DNA from: Micavibrio_C sp964577255
GTDB taxonomy: Bacteria; Pseudomonadota; Alphaproteobacteria; Micavibrionales; Micavibrionaceae
Assembly: GCA_964577255.1 (NCBI GenBank)
Contig: CAZNYM010000006.1
Span: 1 to 64,000, forward strand
Reading direction: 5' to 3'
Length of the DNA: 64,000 nucleotides
The stretch's first letter is position 1; each line of letters begins with the position of its first letter. A program made the translations under genes and the position numbers. Below, one piece after another: positions 36,811-46,124 of the stretch. The notes under the pieces are model-generated. The model saw only the letters and a program-made list of their open reading frames with translations, made no database searches and was not told the origin of the DNA.

Positions 36811-37908
36811 ATGCGATTAAAGTCGTTTTATGCAAAAACAATGTCCGAAGCTATGACCATGGTGCGCCAGACGCTCGGAGAGGACGCGATCATCGTTGCC
36901 ACCCGTGAGGAAAACGGTGGCAAGACGGTGCGGGTCACTGCTGCCGTCGAGCAATATGACGCGGACGATTACGAAGCGCCCGAAGCGGCGCGCGGCGCCG
37001 GACCGTTCTTTGAAATCGACACCGTCGACGAACCGCAGACCGGGGCGCGCGCATGGCTGCAGTACGACGACGAGAACGAGGAAAACGCCGTCATCGAACA
37101 GCTGACCGACGTCATGCTGCGTCATGCCGTACCGGATGAAATCGTCGACCATGTCATCTCCTGTGCCACGGTGATCGGCGCCAGCAGCGCGCCGCTGGCT
37201 CTTACCGCCGCGTTCGAGCATCTTTATTCCTTCCGTCCCCTGCCCCAGAAAGCCATGCGCAGCGCCCACATGCTGGTGGGCCCGCCCGGCGCCGGCAAGA
37301 CGCTGGCGGTGGCCAAGCTGGCGGCGCGCGGCGTGATGGCCGGCCTGCGCGTGGGCGTGATCACCGCCGACACCATCCGCGCGGGCGGGGTCGAGCAGCT
37401 GGCGGCTTTCACCAAAATCCTGCGCATCGACCTGAAGAAGGTCAACTCGCCGCAGACCCTGCGCGCGGCGCTCGAGGAAATGCGTGGCCTCGATCAGATC
37501 TTCATCGACACGCCTGGCTACAATCCCTTCGCCCCCGAGGAAATGCGCGACCTCGCGCGCCTGGGCACGGCGGGGGATGTCGAACCGGTGCTGGTACTGC
37601 CTGCGGCGTTTGATGCCGACGAATCCGGCGAAATGGGCCGCATCTACGCCACGCTGGGCGTGCGCGCTGTCGTACCTACGCGCCTTGATATCGCCCGGCG
37701 CCTGGGCGGCCTGCTTTCGGCCGCGCATCACGGCGGCCTGATCTTCTCCGATGCCAGCAACACGCCCAAAGTAGCCGACGGCCTCATCCCTCTTTCGCCG
37801 CGCAGCCTGACCGGCTTGCTGATGCCGGAAACGCGCGCCGATACCTCCTCTTCGTCCCGCACACCCTCCTCCGCGACATCCTCCCCCCGGCGCCGGCAAA
37901 CGGCCTGA
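36811..37908 (+). CDS. flhF: Flagellar biosynthesis GTPase FlhF
   Basis: A 365-residue SRP-type GTPase that selects the pole for flagellar assembly. The N-terminal basic domain (MRLKSFYAKTMSEAMTMVRQ) is typical. A short linker follows, and the G domain begins with the P-loop VGPPGAGKTLAVAKLAARG (about 155-173), then ITADTIRAGGVEQL, FIDTPG and the RLD motif. The tail is Ser/Arg-rich. It is followed by flhG 20 bases on, as in other polar flagellates. Confidence 0.93.
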   Translation: MRLKSFYAKTMSEAMTMVRQTLGEDAIIVATREENGGKTVRVTAAVEQYDADDYEAPEAARGAGPFFEIDTVDEPQTGARAWLQYDDENEENAVIEQLTDVMLRHAVPDEIVDHVISCATVIGASSAPLALTAAFEHLYSFRPLPQKAMRSAHMLVGPPGAGKTLAVAKLAARGVMAGLRVGVITADTIRAGGVEQLAAFTKILRIDLKKVNSPQTLRAALEEMRGLDQIFIDTPGYNPFAPEEMRDLARLGTAGDVEPVLVLPAAFDADESGEMGRIYATLGVRAVVPTRLDIARRLGGLLSAAHHGGLIFSDASNTPKVADGLIPLSPRSLTGLLMPETRADTSSSSRTPSSATSSPRRRQTA

Positions 37909-37928
37909 CAACTTTCTGGAAGAAAACC

Positions 37929-38771
37929 ATGACCGACCAAGCCCTACTGCCTCAGGATCCCGATGAAAAACCCGCTACGCCGTCTTTCCGGCGCGGCACC
38001 AACATCATCGCTGTCGCCAGCGGCAAGGGTGGCGTGGGGAAAACCTGGTTCTCGATCACGCTCGCACACGCGCTTTCGCAGCTGGGCAAAAAAGTCCTGC
38101 TGTTCGATGGCGATCTGGGTCTGGCCAATGTCGATGTGCAGCTGGGCCTGATGCCCAAGCGCGATCTCAATGACGTCATCCGCGGGCGCCTGAGCCTTGA
38201 TAAAATCATTCAGCCCTTCGAGGAAGGCGGCTTCGACATCATCGCCGGCCGCTCGGGCCAGGCCTCGCTTTCCGCCCTGCCCAGCCAGCGCCTGGCGTTC
38301 CTGCGCGACCAGTTGCTGGAAGTGGCCGACAGTTATGATGCCGTCGTTGTCGATCTTGGCGCGGGCGTCGACCGCACCGTGCGCATGATGTCGGCCTCGG
38401 CCACGCGCACACTGCTGGTCACGACCGACGAGCCGACCTCGCTGACCGACGCCTATGCCTTCATCAAGCTTGGCAACGCGGCCGGCATGTCGCGCCATGT
38501 CAGCATCGTCGCCAACATGGCCCCCAGCGCCGCCGAGGGCGAGCGCACTTATAAAACACTGCTCAAGGCGTGCGAGAATTTCCTGCGCCTGTCGCCACCC
38601 CTGGCCGGCATCATCCGCCAGGATCCGCGCGTCAAGGACACCATCCGCCACCAGACCCCGCTTTTGGTCCGCTCTCCCAACACCGAGGCCGCCGACGACG
38701 TCATGAAAATCGCCCGGGTCATGGTTCGCGTGCTGGCCGAGGGCGAACGGGCGACGGCGTCGTCCCTGTAA
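37929..38771 (+). CDS. flhG: Flagellar number regulator FlhG (MinD/ParA family ATPase)
   Basis: A 280-residue deviant Walker ATPase, SGKGGVGKT (residues 31-39), followed by LLFDGDLGLANVDVQLG and the VVVDLGAGVD segment. In polar flagellates FlhG (also called FleN or YlxH) limits flagellum number by acting on FlhF. The N-terminus starts with a short unstructured region rather than the usual FlhF-activating helix (DQAxxLR); MTDQALLPQDPDEKP resembles it only partly. ATG 37929 has GGAAGAAAACC before it. Confidence 0.92.
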   Translation: MTDQALLPQDPDEKPATPSFRRGTNIIAVASGKGGVGKTWFSITLAHALSQLGKKVLLFDGDLGLANVDVQLGLMPKRDLNDVIRGRLSLDKIIQPFEEGGFDIIAGRSGQASLSALPSQRLAFLRDQLLEVADSYDAVVVDLGAGVDRTVRMMSASATRTLLVTTDEPTSLTDAYAFIKLGNAAGMSRHVSIVANMAPSAAEGERTYKTLLKACENFLRLSPPLAGIIRQDPRVKDTIRHQTPLLVRSPNTEAADDVMKIARVMVRVLAEGERATASSL

Positions 38772-38777
38772 GCCGGG

Positions 38778-40685
38778 ATGAGCGAGTCCGGCTTTCCCTT
38801 TTTCTACCACAAGCCGGTGCCGGCCAATCCTTCCGTTTCCCCTTCACCGCCCCCGCCCGAGGAGATCGTCGTCCGGCTGGTCGAACTGGGCGCTGTCCTG
38901 CGCACGGTCGAGCGTGCGCTGCAGATCGCGGCCGAGGTGACGCGGCGCAATGCCGACGGCACCATCGTGCTGAAAACCGAGCGCGGCGAGATCACGATCG
39001 CTTTGCGGCCGGGCGTGCCGCCACCCGAACCGGGGCAGATCGTCACCGTCACTTTGCCGCCCGGCGCGCCGCCGCGCCAGGCCACCATCACCCCCGCGCC
39101 GCAGGCGCCAGTTACAACGACGCCCGTGCCGATGCCTGATGAAACCGCTTTTTACACGCCGCGCACGATACCTGTAAACGCACCGCCGCCCGCCACCTAC
39201 ACCGCCGCGCAGGGTCTGGCGCCACAGCCACTGCCACCAGAGGCGATCGTGCGTTTCTTTCCGCTGCCCGGACCCCTGCCGGAGATATCTATACAGGCAT
39301 CTTCGCCACAGGCACCTATGTCGCAGCAACCTGGCTCTGTTCCTGTTACGCTGCCCTCCGCAACGCCGGTGCTGCAACAACCCGTCATTCTACCTTCAGC
39401 TTCTCCGCTTTCGCCGCCGGCCGGCGCCCCCTATCAAAATTCTGCGACACCGCCATCCGCGACACCTTCAATGACAACCACCGCGCCTGCGCCGCCTCTG
39501 CCTGCGCTGCTGCAAGGGCTGATGAAAGCGCCCGCGTTCTTATCGCAGCTTCTGGCGCCCGCGCCGCTGCCGGCACAACAATCCTTCTCTCCTGCTCCGG
39601 CTATGCCCGTTCCGGTAAAAACCGCCACGTCGTTCCCTGCGCCCGCCGTCCTGCCGCCGCCGGCGCCGGCGCAATTGCTGAGCGCGCCGGTTGCTTTCGA
39701 TGCTGCCGTCATCGCCATCACGTCGCCGGACCAGACCACGCCCGGCGTGAAGATCGCCCTGCCCCCGAACGCGCTGCAGGTCACCGTGACCCAGCACACC
39801 CAGGCCGCTCTGCCGGTGGTCACGATCAATCCGCCGGTGACGGCGCCCGCCGCCGCGTCCGAGGCACCGGGTCCGGCCTATGTTCTGTCCTTTCCCGCCA
39901 CCAACCTGCCGCCCGGCACGCAGATCACGCTGCAGCCGCAAAGCACTGTCGCGCCGGCTCCGGCGCCTGCGACATCTTCCTACAACGCGCCCGTGACCCT
40001 GCCGGCGCTGATGAGCGGCCTGACCTGGCCCGCGCTTGACGACCTGCTCGCGGTCGACATGACCGCATTTGCGCGCGTCAGTGAAACCGCTTCGGCGCTG
40101 TCCCAGATCCTGCCCAACCCGGCCCGGCCAGGAACATTGCCAGCCGCCGCGCTGTTTTTCCTTTCCGCCATCCGCGCGGGCGACATGAATGGCTGGCTCG
40201 GCGAAAAATCCATCGATCTGTTCCGCCGCGCCGGCAAGACCGAGGCGCTGCAACGTCTGGGGCGCGAATTTACCGCCCTGCGCGCGCTGATGAACGAAGC
40301 CGCCCCGGCACAGGAATGGCGTATGATGCCGCTGCCGCTTTACAGCGACCAGCAGGTGCAGAAAATGTTCCTCTATTACCGGCACAACGACCGCGACGCC
40401 GAGAGCGCGGACGGGGAACGAAGCCGCGAGACCCGTTTCATCCTCGATCTTACCCTCAACCGCATGGGCGCGGTGCAGCTCGACGGCCTGGTGCGCGGCA
40501 GGAAGCTCGATCTTGCTTTGCGCACCCTGCAGCCCTTCAGCGAGGCGATGCGCCAGGATCTGCGTCAGCGCTATGTCCATGTGCTCGACGTCGCCGGCCT
40601 CAGCGGCGAACTGAGCTTCCAGAGCCGCCCGGAATCCTGGGTCAAAATACCGCTGCCGCCCGGCGGCTGGCAGTTTTCCATTTGA
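38778..40685 (+). CDS. Proline/alanine-rich protein, FliK-like C-terminus
   Basis: A 635-residue protein with a very long Pro/Ala/Thr/Gln-rich middle (residues about 90-410) and a folded C-terminal domain. The C-terminal block (RFILDLTLNRMGAVQLDGLV, then a helix and VLDVAGLSGELSF) fits the FliK/hook-length-control domain pattern. FliK determines hook length and switches export specificity. A FliK role is an inference from this and from the gene's position after flhG; it could also be an unknown flagellar factor. Start ATG 6 bases after the flhG stop. Confidence 0.55.
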   Translation: MSESGFPFFYHKPVPANPSVSPSPPPPEEIVVRLVELGAVLRTVERALQIAAEVTRRNADGTIVLKTERGEITIALRPGVPPPEPGQIVTVTLPPGAPPRQATITPAPQAPVTTTPVPMPDETAFYTPRTIPVNAPPPATYTAAQGLAPQPLPPEAIVRFFPLPGPLPEISIQASSPQAPMSQQPGSVPVTLPSATPVLQQPVILPSASPLSPPAGAPYQNSATPPSATPSMTTTAPAPPLPALLQGLMKAPAFLSQLLAPAPLPAQQSFSPAPAMPVPVKTATSFPAPAVLPPPAPAQLLSAPVAFDAAVIAITSPDQTTPGVKIALPPNALQVTVTQHTQAALPVVTINPPVTAPAAASEAPGPAYVLSFPATNLPPGTQITLQPQSTVAPAPAPATSSYNAPVTLPALMSGLTWPALDDLLAVDMTAFARVSETASALSQILPNPARPGTLPAAALFFLSAIRAGDMNGWLGEKSIDLFRRAGKTEALQRLGREFTALRALMNEAAPAQEWRMMPLPLYSDQQVQKMFLYYRHNDRDAESADGERSRETRFILDLTLNRMGAVQLDGLVRGRKLDLALRTLQPFSEAMRQDLRQRYVHVLDVAGLSGELSFQSRPESWVKIPLPPGGWQFSI

Positions 40686-40794
40686 TTTCAAGGGGTTCGG
40701 CACCCTGATTTTCCTACCCTTCCTTAATTATTCCGGTGTAAGATAACGCTTGTGTGTTAACCCCCTGTGAAAAAAAGAAAAAGTCAGGGTTAGA

Positions 40795-42747
40795 GTGGCC
40801 GGTACAATGACCAAGAGCGACGTCATAGACCCTTTACGCGATCTCCCCTATGCGCGGGAGCTGCAGGCCTATCTGATCGAATGGGCCGTCGCCAGCAACG
40901 GCAAGATGAAACCGTCGGGCGATTTCCACGACATCAACCGCATCAACAGGGTTTTCGTCGATCACACCGACATCATGCGCGGCCTTAATGAGATACGAAA
41001 CATTTTCGCCGTAAAAGGCTATCGCGCGCCCTGGGAACTCGAAGATGACCTGATCAACAGCAAAGCGCCGCAGATGGATGCGGCCGTGCTTGAAAAGGCG
41101 CGGCGCTTCTCGGCCTTTGAGATGGAACGCGACCATCTGACCGGTGCACTGCGCAAGCACAACGTGCCGCTGCTCACGTCTCTTGCCGCGTTTTATGCCC
41201 GTAATGGCGGCAACGCCTGCGCGATCGAAATCGATTACCTCAACATGGAAGGCACGAACGAGCATTTTCGCAAGCTGCTTTACGCCGCCTATCCCGACGT
41301 GATGAAGGATGAGGCGCAAAAGCGCGCCTGGGCGCTGACGGATCGCGTCGCCTATGCCGTGGCCCAGAAATTCTACGCCGACATGCATGAATTCTTCCCC
41401 GGCAAAAAATTCATTCCTGCCCGGTCGGGCGGCGACGAGCTGCGCATCGTCCTGATCGATGTGGGGGCGGACGAAGCCCAAACGCAGCTGGATCGCATTC
41501 ACGAAGGGGTCGAAATGTTCATGGCGCGCATGGGAATGCTCGATTTCCTGCACGCCAAGCGCAGAGAAGATGTCAACTCCCGGGGCTTCGGCGCCTATGC
41601 CGCCGTTATTGACCTCGCCCGCACTGAAAGTTTCGAATCATTGGTCGCCGAAGCCGATTCCGCTATCAGACTGACGCAGCAGCGTTATGGCCGGAACCGC
41701 CACACGGATCGTGCGCTCAATGACACGGTCAAACATAAGGAAAGCATTGCCCCCGATATCTACAGCAATCCTTTGCGCGCCCAGGCCGTACTGGGCCATA
41801 TAGAGCACATGCTGAGCCGCGAGGAGGATGCCGCGCTCGACCTACCCCGCCCCGCGCATACTGTCGCCATTGAAAGCGTGGCGGCCAGCATTTTTTCCCG
41901 TCATTTCGTTACGCCCCGCGAGTTGCGGCAGGTGCTGTTCCAAAACTATCTCGGCGATTTGTACGATCAGGGCATTACCCTGACGCCGGGCGAGAAAAAG
42001 CTCCTGAGCCTGAAGGTGCAGAAATTCCCGGCGACGGATTACGCCTGCGGCGCGATGATGGCGCACGATTTCCCGGTCATGGCCGCCGCCGCGCTGCGCC
42101 AGGTTGAAAATCTCGGCACGCCCGACCAGCCGCATCTGTGGACCATGGGTGTCAGCTTTCACAATCTGGGCGGGACGAACGATGCGCTGGGGCACGAGGC
42201 CGCCAACGCCCTGCTGAATTACCAGGCCCAGGATATCGTGCGCAACTGCCTGCACCGGGCGGGGATCGGCGATGAGAATTTTTACATGGCGCACATGGGC
42301 GGGGGCGAATTCCGCCTGGTCATTCAGCCGGCGATAAATTACGACGCGGCCCTGCCCTTCCCTGTCACAAAAGAGACGATGGAGGCCGTCGAGCGGGATA
42401 TCCAGGACCGCCTGCAGAAACTCAGCCAGCGCGAGATCCGCCCCTTCATGGCCGCGCGCGGGCTCGCAGTCGGCGAGAACGCGCCCGAAACCTTCGCCGG
42501 CATCGTCAATAAAAAAGAGGAGCTGAGAGGCTGGAACGACGGCCTCAGCGTTTCCGTGACGTCCGGGCCCTATTGCGGACCTGACGGCGAAAACCTGGAG
42601 CCGCGCGGCGGCGCCATCTCCGAATTCATCCGCCAGAGGCTCGAGGAAAAGATCAACGAAAACCGCATGCGCTGGCGCATCGCCTGGACCGCCGCGCACA
42701 CCGCGCCGCAACCCCCAGGACCGACAGCGCCCAAGCCGGGCGGCTGA
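40795..42747 (+). CDS. Protein with tandem GGDEF-like domains
   Basis: A 650-residue cytosolic protein without membrane segments. Residues about 113-302 form a GGDEF-type domain: DHLTGALRKH, IEIDYLN, the active-site loop SGGDELRIV (212-216) and the C-terminal ADSAIRLTQQRYGRNR. A second copy runs from about 443: VSFHNLGGTNDALGHEAANALL, the loop MGGGEFRLVI (502-506) and VSVTSGP. The loop GGDEL in the first copy is compatible with diguanylate cyclase activity; the GGGEF of the second lacks the acidic third residue and is likely inactive. No inhibitory RxxD site precedes either loop. GTG start at 40795 after CAGGGT; ATG at 40807 is alternative. It sits between flhG/FliK-like and fliJ/fliI. Confidence 0.7.
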   Translation: MAGTMTKSDVIDPLRDLPYARELQAYLIEWAVASNGKMKPSGDFHDINRINRVFVDHTDIMRGLNEIRNIFAVKGYRAPWELEDDLINSKAPQMDAAVLEKARRFSAFEMERDHLTGALRKHNVPLLTSLAAFYARNGGNACAIEIDYLNMEGTNEHFRKLLYAAYPDVMKDEAQKRAWALTDRVAYAVAQKFYADMHEFFPGKKFIPARSGGDELRIVLIDVGADEAQTQLDRIHEGVEMFMARMGMLDFLHAKRREDVNSRGFGAYAAVIDLARTESFESLVAEADSAIRLTQQRYGRNRHTDRALNDTVKHKESIAPDIYSNPLRAQAVLGHIEHMLSREEDAALDLPRPAHTVAIESVAASIFSRHFVTPRELRQVLFQNYLGDLYDQGITLTPGEKKLLSLKVQKFPATDYACGAMMAHDFPVMAAAALRQVENLGTPDQPHLWTMGVSFHNLGGTNDALGHEAANALLNYQAQDIVRNCLHRAGIGDENFYMAHMGGGEFRLVIQPAINYDAALPFPVTKETMEAVERDIQDRLQKLSQREIRPFMAARGLAVGENAPETFAGIVNKKEELRGWNDGLSVSVTSGPYCGPDGENLEPRGGAISEFIRQRLEEKINENRMRWRIAWTAAHTAPQPPGPTAPKPGG

Positions 42748-43173
42748 TCAGGTTTCGTCTTTTCTCCTGAATCCCTCAATCCCGGCTTCGTCCAACTCTT
42801 TTTCCTCGGCTTTCTTGATGTCCGCCATTTCGCGCGCCCGGCGGTTGCGCTGGACGATATCTATCTTCTTGAATTCGGCGAAGGCCGTGCGCATGTCTTC
42901 CTGCGCCGCCTGGATGCGGATCTCCATCTTGCGGATCGATTCCTGTACGGCCCTGATCTTGCGCCGCGCCCCTTCGGCATAGCGGCCGTAAAACGTGGCA
43001 GCCTCCGGGCTTTTCATCTCCTCGGCCAGCTTGCGCTCGTACGCCATCTGGTCCTCGATCACTTTTTTCTGCAGCTCCAGCTTGTCGGCGTCGCGGTAAA
43101 GGCTCGCCAGCAGCTTCTGCTTCTCATCGACGACGTGGCGGCGCAGGCGCTTTAAGGATTCCAAATCGGCCAT
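42748..43173 (-). CDS. fliJ: FliJ-like flagellar export chaperone
   Basis: A 141-residue protein predicted to be almost all coiled coil, rich in Lys, Glu and Arg, beginning MADLESLKRLRRHVVDEKQK. FliJ couples the FliI ATPase to the export gate and binds FlhA. Sequence similarity is weak, as is usual for FliJ, but position 4 bases after fliI on the same strand and length are decisive. The product ends RRKDET. Confidence 0.8.
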   Translation of the reverse strand: MADLESLKRLRRHVVDEKQKLLASLYRDADKLELQKKVIEDQMAYERKLAEEMKSPEAATFYGRYAEGARRKIRAVQESIRKMEIRIQAAQEDMRTAFAEFKKIDIVQRNRRAREMADIKKAEEKELDEAGIEGFRRKDET

Positions 43174-43177
43174 GAGG

Positions 43178-44506
43178 TCACTTCACGCCCAGAATCTGCG
43201 CCAGCCGCGCGAAGCTTTCGTCGATCGCCGTGCTGTCTTCCTTATGCTGGTTGAGGAACTCGTCCAGCGCGGGATAGAGACGTATCGCCTCGTCGACCTT
43301 GGCGTCGCTGCCCTTGCGGTAGGCGCCCAGGCGGATCAGCTCGGCCATGTCCTCGTAGGTCGTTATCACCTGCCGCGCGCGGCGCAGCAGCGCGTTGCGC
43401 TCGTCGCTCAGCGCCTTGGGCAAGGCGCGCGACACCGATTTCAGGACGTTGATCGCCGGATAGCGGCCGCGGTCGGCGATGGCGCGTTCCATCACGATGT
43501 GGCCGTCGACGATCCCGCGCACGGCGTCCGAGATCGGTTCGTTGGCGTCGTCGCCCTCGACCAGCACGGCGAACAGGCCCGTGATCGAGCCCTGCCCCGG
43601 CCCGCCCGGCCCCGCGCGCTCGAGCAGGCGCGAAAGCTCGCCGAAAGTGGTGGGGGGATAGCCTTTGGACGTCGGCGGCTCGCCGGCGGAAAGCCCGATC
43701 TCGCGCTGGGCCATGGCGAAGCGCGTGACCGAGTCGATCAGGCATAAAACCTGCTTGCCGTGGTTGCGGAAATGCTCGGCCACAGCGAGAGTCACATAAG
43801 CCGCCTGGCGCCGCATCAGCGCCGGTTCGTCGCCCGTCGCCACCACGACGACGGAACGCGCCAGGCCCTCGGCGCCCAGATCGTCCTCCAGAAATTCCTG
43901 CACCTCGCGGCCGCGTTCGCCGACGAGGCCGATCACCGACACATCGGCCGCGGTATAGCGCGCCATCATCGACAGCAGCACCGACTTGCCGACGCCGGAG
44001 CCGGAAAAGATGCCCATCCTTTGCCCGCGGCAGGTGGCCAGAAACGTATTGGCTGCGCGCACGCCCAGATCGAGCTGCTCGCCCATGCGCTGGCGGTTGT
44101 GCGGCGCGGGCGGCTTGTTGCGCAGGGGCACAGGCACGGCGCCCTGCGGCAAAGGGCCGAGACCGTCGATCGGCTCGGCCATGGCATTGATGACCCGGCC
44201 CAGCCAGCGCGCATCGGGCATGATGACGGGGGCGCTGCGGCGGATGACGGCGGGGCAGCCCAGCGTCACGCCTTCAAGCAAACCAAAAGGCAGCAGCAGC
44301 GCATGCCCCTCGCGGAACCCCACCACCTCGCAGGGAATATCCTGCCCGGCGCGCGGACGCAGATGGACATGAGCGCCGATCGAGAGGTCCTCGCCGAAGC
44401 CGTTGATCTCCACCAGCAGCCCCAAAACCTTCGTCACCCGGCCATAGACTTCAAAGTCGGGCAGGGCGGAAACCAAAGCGCGGGCCTGTTCGGCGAGACG
44501 ATCCAT
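43178..44506 (-). CDS. fliI: Flagellum-specific export ATPase FliI
   Basis: A 442-residue F1-beta-like ATPase that powers flagellar protein export. Walker A is FSGSGVGKSVLL (167-178), followed by VIGLVGERGREVQEFLEDDL and the Walker B CLIDSVTRFAMAQREIGLSAGEPPTSKGYPP region, with RNALLRRARQVITTYED near the end. Length is normal. fliJ follows 4 bases after the stop. The pair is on the minus strand, opposite to the flhF/flhG block. Confidence 0.95.
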   Translation of the reverse strand: MDRLAEQARALVSALPDFEVYGRVTKVLGLLVEINGFGEDLSIGAHVHLRPRAGQDIPCEVVGFREGHALLLPFGLLEGVTLGCPAVIRRSAPVIMPDARWLGRVINAMAEPIDGLGPLPQGAVPVPLRNKPPAPHNRQRMGEQLDLGVRAANTFLATCRGQRMGIFSGSGVGKSVLLSMMARYTAADVSVIGLVGERGREVQEFLEDDLGAEGLARSVVVVATGDEPALMRRQAAYVTLAVAEHFRNHGKQVLCLIDSVTRFAMAQREIGLSAGEPPTSKGYPPTTFGELSRLLERAGPGGPGQGSITGLFAVLVEGDDANEPISDAVRGIVDGHIVMERAIADRGRYPAINVLKSVSRALPKALSDERNALLRRARQVITTYEDMAELIRLGAYRKGSDAKVDEAIRLYPALDEFLNQHKEDSTAIDESFARLAQILGVK

Positions 44507-44639
44507 AAAGCTAGGGTAACATGGGATGAGTAAAGTGGGATGATGGCGAATAAAGCGGGCGCGCCCCTCTATAATACATAATCTATAATCCTGAAATATT
44601 CTTTCTTTCTCGAATTGTGGCCAAAATTTGCGGCTGCGT

Positions 44640-44714
44640 TTAAGATTTGTTAAGATTAATATTAATAAAGTTTAATCACAAAAACCTTAACAGGGACACC
44701 CCTCTTACTATTAA
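44640..44714 (+). promoter_or_regulatory. TTAA-dense ctrA upstream region
   Basis: Seven TTAA tetramers lie between 44640 and 44714, where CtrA-type sites (TTAA-N7-TTAA) are expected. None has exactly 7 bases between copies; two pairs have 6 (44640/44650 and 44662/44672) and one has 8. Two TATAAT hexamers (44570-44575, 44584-44589) stand further upstream. Autoregulation by CtrA is therefore possible but not shown. Confidence 0.35.
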
Positions 44715-44749
44715 GGACAACGCCCACAACCCTAACAAGGATCCTTGCC

Positions 44750-45463
44750 ATGCGTGTGCTGCTTGTTGAAGACGATACCTCCACCGCCCGCAGCATCGAG
44801 CTGATGCTGAAATCGGAAGGCTACATCGTCGATATCACCGACCTGGGCGAAGACGGCCTGGAGATCGGCAAACTTTACGATTACGACATCATTATTCTCG
44901 ACCTGATGCTGCCGGACATGGACGGTTACGAAGTCCTCAAGCGCCTGCGCCAATCCAAGGTCGAAACGCCGATCCTGATCCTTTCGGGCCTGTCCGAGAT
45001 GGACAACAAGATCAAGGGCCTGGGCTTCGGTGCCGACGATTATCTCACCAAACCCTTCGACAAGCGCGAGCTGATCGCCCGCATCCAGGCGATCGTCCGC
45101 CGCAGCCAGGGGCACTCCCAGTCCGTTATCCAGACCGGCAAGGTCAAGGTCAACCTCGACACCCGCACGGTGGATGTCGACGGAAAGCCTTTGCACCTCA
45201 CTGGCAAGGAATACGGCATCATCGAGCTCCTGAGCCTGCGCAAGGGCACGACCCTGACCAAGGAAATGTTCCTCAACCACCTTTATGGCGGCATGGACGA
45301 ACCCGAGGTCAAGATCATAGACGTGTTCATCTGCAAGCTGCGCAAGAAAATCCAGACCGCCGCCGGCGGCGACAACTACATCGAAACGGTGTGGGGCCGC
45401 GGTTACGTGCTGCGCGATCCGGAAGAGGAAAAGCGCAAGGCGACCAAGGCCGCCAACGCCTGA
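44750..45463 (+). CDS. ctrA: Cell-cycle response regulator CtrA
   Basis: A 237-residue OmpR-type response regulator. The receiver has Asp8, Asp9 and the phospho-acceptor Asp51 in ILDLMLPD, with Lys in TKPFDK; the winged-helix domain contains LHLTGKEYGIIELLSLRKG and VWGRGYVLRDP. The LSLRKG and GMDEPEVKIIDVFICKLRKK segments are diagnostic of CtrA in alphaproteobacteria, where it controls the cell cycle and flagellar genes. The C-terminus ends in alanine (TKAANA), a tail compatible with ClpXP degradation as in Caulobacter. Confidence 0.96.
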   Translation: MRVLLVEDDTSTARSIELMLKSEGYIVDITDLGEDGLEIGKLYDYDIIILDLMLPDMDGYEVLKRLRQSKVETPILILSGLSEMDNKIKGLGFGADDYLTKPFDKRELIARIQAIVRRSQGHSQSVIQTGKVKVNLDTRTVDVDGKPLHLTGKEYGIIELLSLRKGTTLTKEMFLNHLYGGMDEPEVKIIDVFICKLRKKIQTAAGGDNYIETVWGRGYVLRDPEEEKRKATKAANA

Positions 45464-45483
45464 TTTTCCTGCTTTTGTGTTTC

Positions 45484-45512
45484 AAAAGGGCCGCCTCGTC
45501 GCGGCCCTTTTC
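45484..45512 (+). terminator. Rho-independent terminator of ctrA
   Basis: Perfect stem AAAAGGGCCGC pairing with GCGGCCCTTTT across CTCGTC, then T residues, 20 bases after the ctrA stop. Confidence 0.93.
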
Positions 45513-45562
45513 GTTTCCGGTCCCGGTTGTCACTCCTTATCCCCCGTGCTAAAACCGGGCCC

Positions 45563-46120
45563 ATGCAAAGCCCCATCCCCCTGAACCTTCCCAACATCCT
45601 GACCATCGGCCGCATTCTGATGCTGGTGCCGATGATCCTTTTGTTCTTCGTGCCGCTCGAGTGGGCCGCATGGACGGTGCTGCTGCTCTATATAGTGGGT
45701 GCGGTGACGGACTGGCTCGACGGCTGGGTCGCCCGCAAATTCAACCAGCATTCCGAGTTCGGCCGCTTTCTCGACCCGATTTCCGATAAAATTTTCGTCA
45801 TCACCATCCTGCTGATGCTGGTGGCGGTCGACCGCATCGCCGGGCTGATGGTCGTGGGCGTGGTCGTCATCATCGTGCGCGAATTTATCGTCGCGGGCCT
45901 GCGCGAGTTTCTCGGGCCCAAAGACGTAAAAATGCCGGTGATCAAACTTGCCAAATGGAAGACCGCGGTGCAGATGATCGCGACCGGCATCCTGATCGTC
46001 GGCCCCTATATCGGCCCGCTCAAACTACTGGGCGATGCCGGGCTGCTGGCCGCCGCTTTCATCACCGCCTGGACCGGCTGGCTGTACGTGAAAAACGCTT
46101 TGCCTTATATGAAAGACTAG
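45563..46120 (+). CDS. pgsA: CDP-diacylglycerol-glycerol-3-phosphate 3-phosphatidyltransferase
   Basis: A 185-residue integral membrane enzyme making phosphatidylglycerol phosphate. The CDP-alcohol phosphotransferase motif is complete: DWLDGWVAR, then GRFLDPISDK, giving the D-G-A-R-G-D-D residues. Four or more transmembrane helices alternate around it. The ATG at 45563 is chosen since the upstream part (45527) reads as leader. pyrD follows in 4 bases, so they are co-transcribed. Confidence 0.9.
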   Translation: MQSPIPLNLPNILTIGRILMLVPMILLFFVPLEWAAWTVLLLYIVGAVTDWLDGWVARKFNQHSEFGRFLDPISDKIFVITILLMLVAVDRIAGLMVVGVVVIIVREFIVAGLREFLGPKDVKMPVIKLAKWKTAVQMIATGILIVGPYIGPLKLLGDAGLLAAAFITAWTGWLYVKNALPYMKD

Positions 46121-46124
46121 CGCG

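Noticed and set aside
44640..44653. A possible exact CtrA box TTAA-N7-TTAA upstream of ctrA
   Set aside because: Counting the bases gives a spacing of 6, not 7, so I list only the TTAA-rich region.
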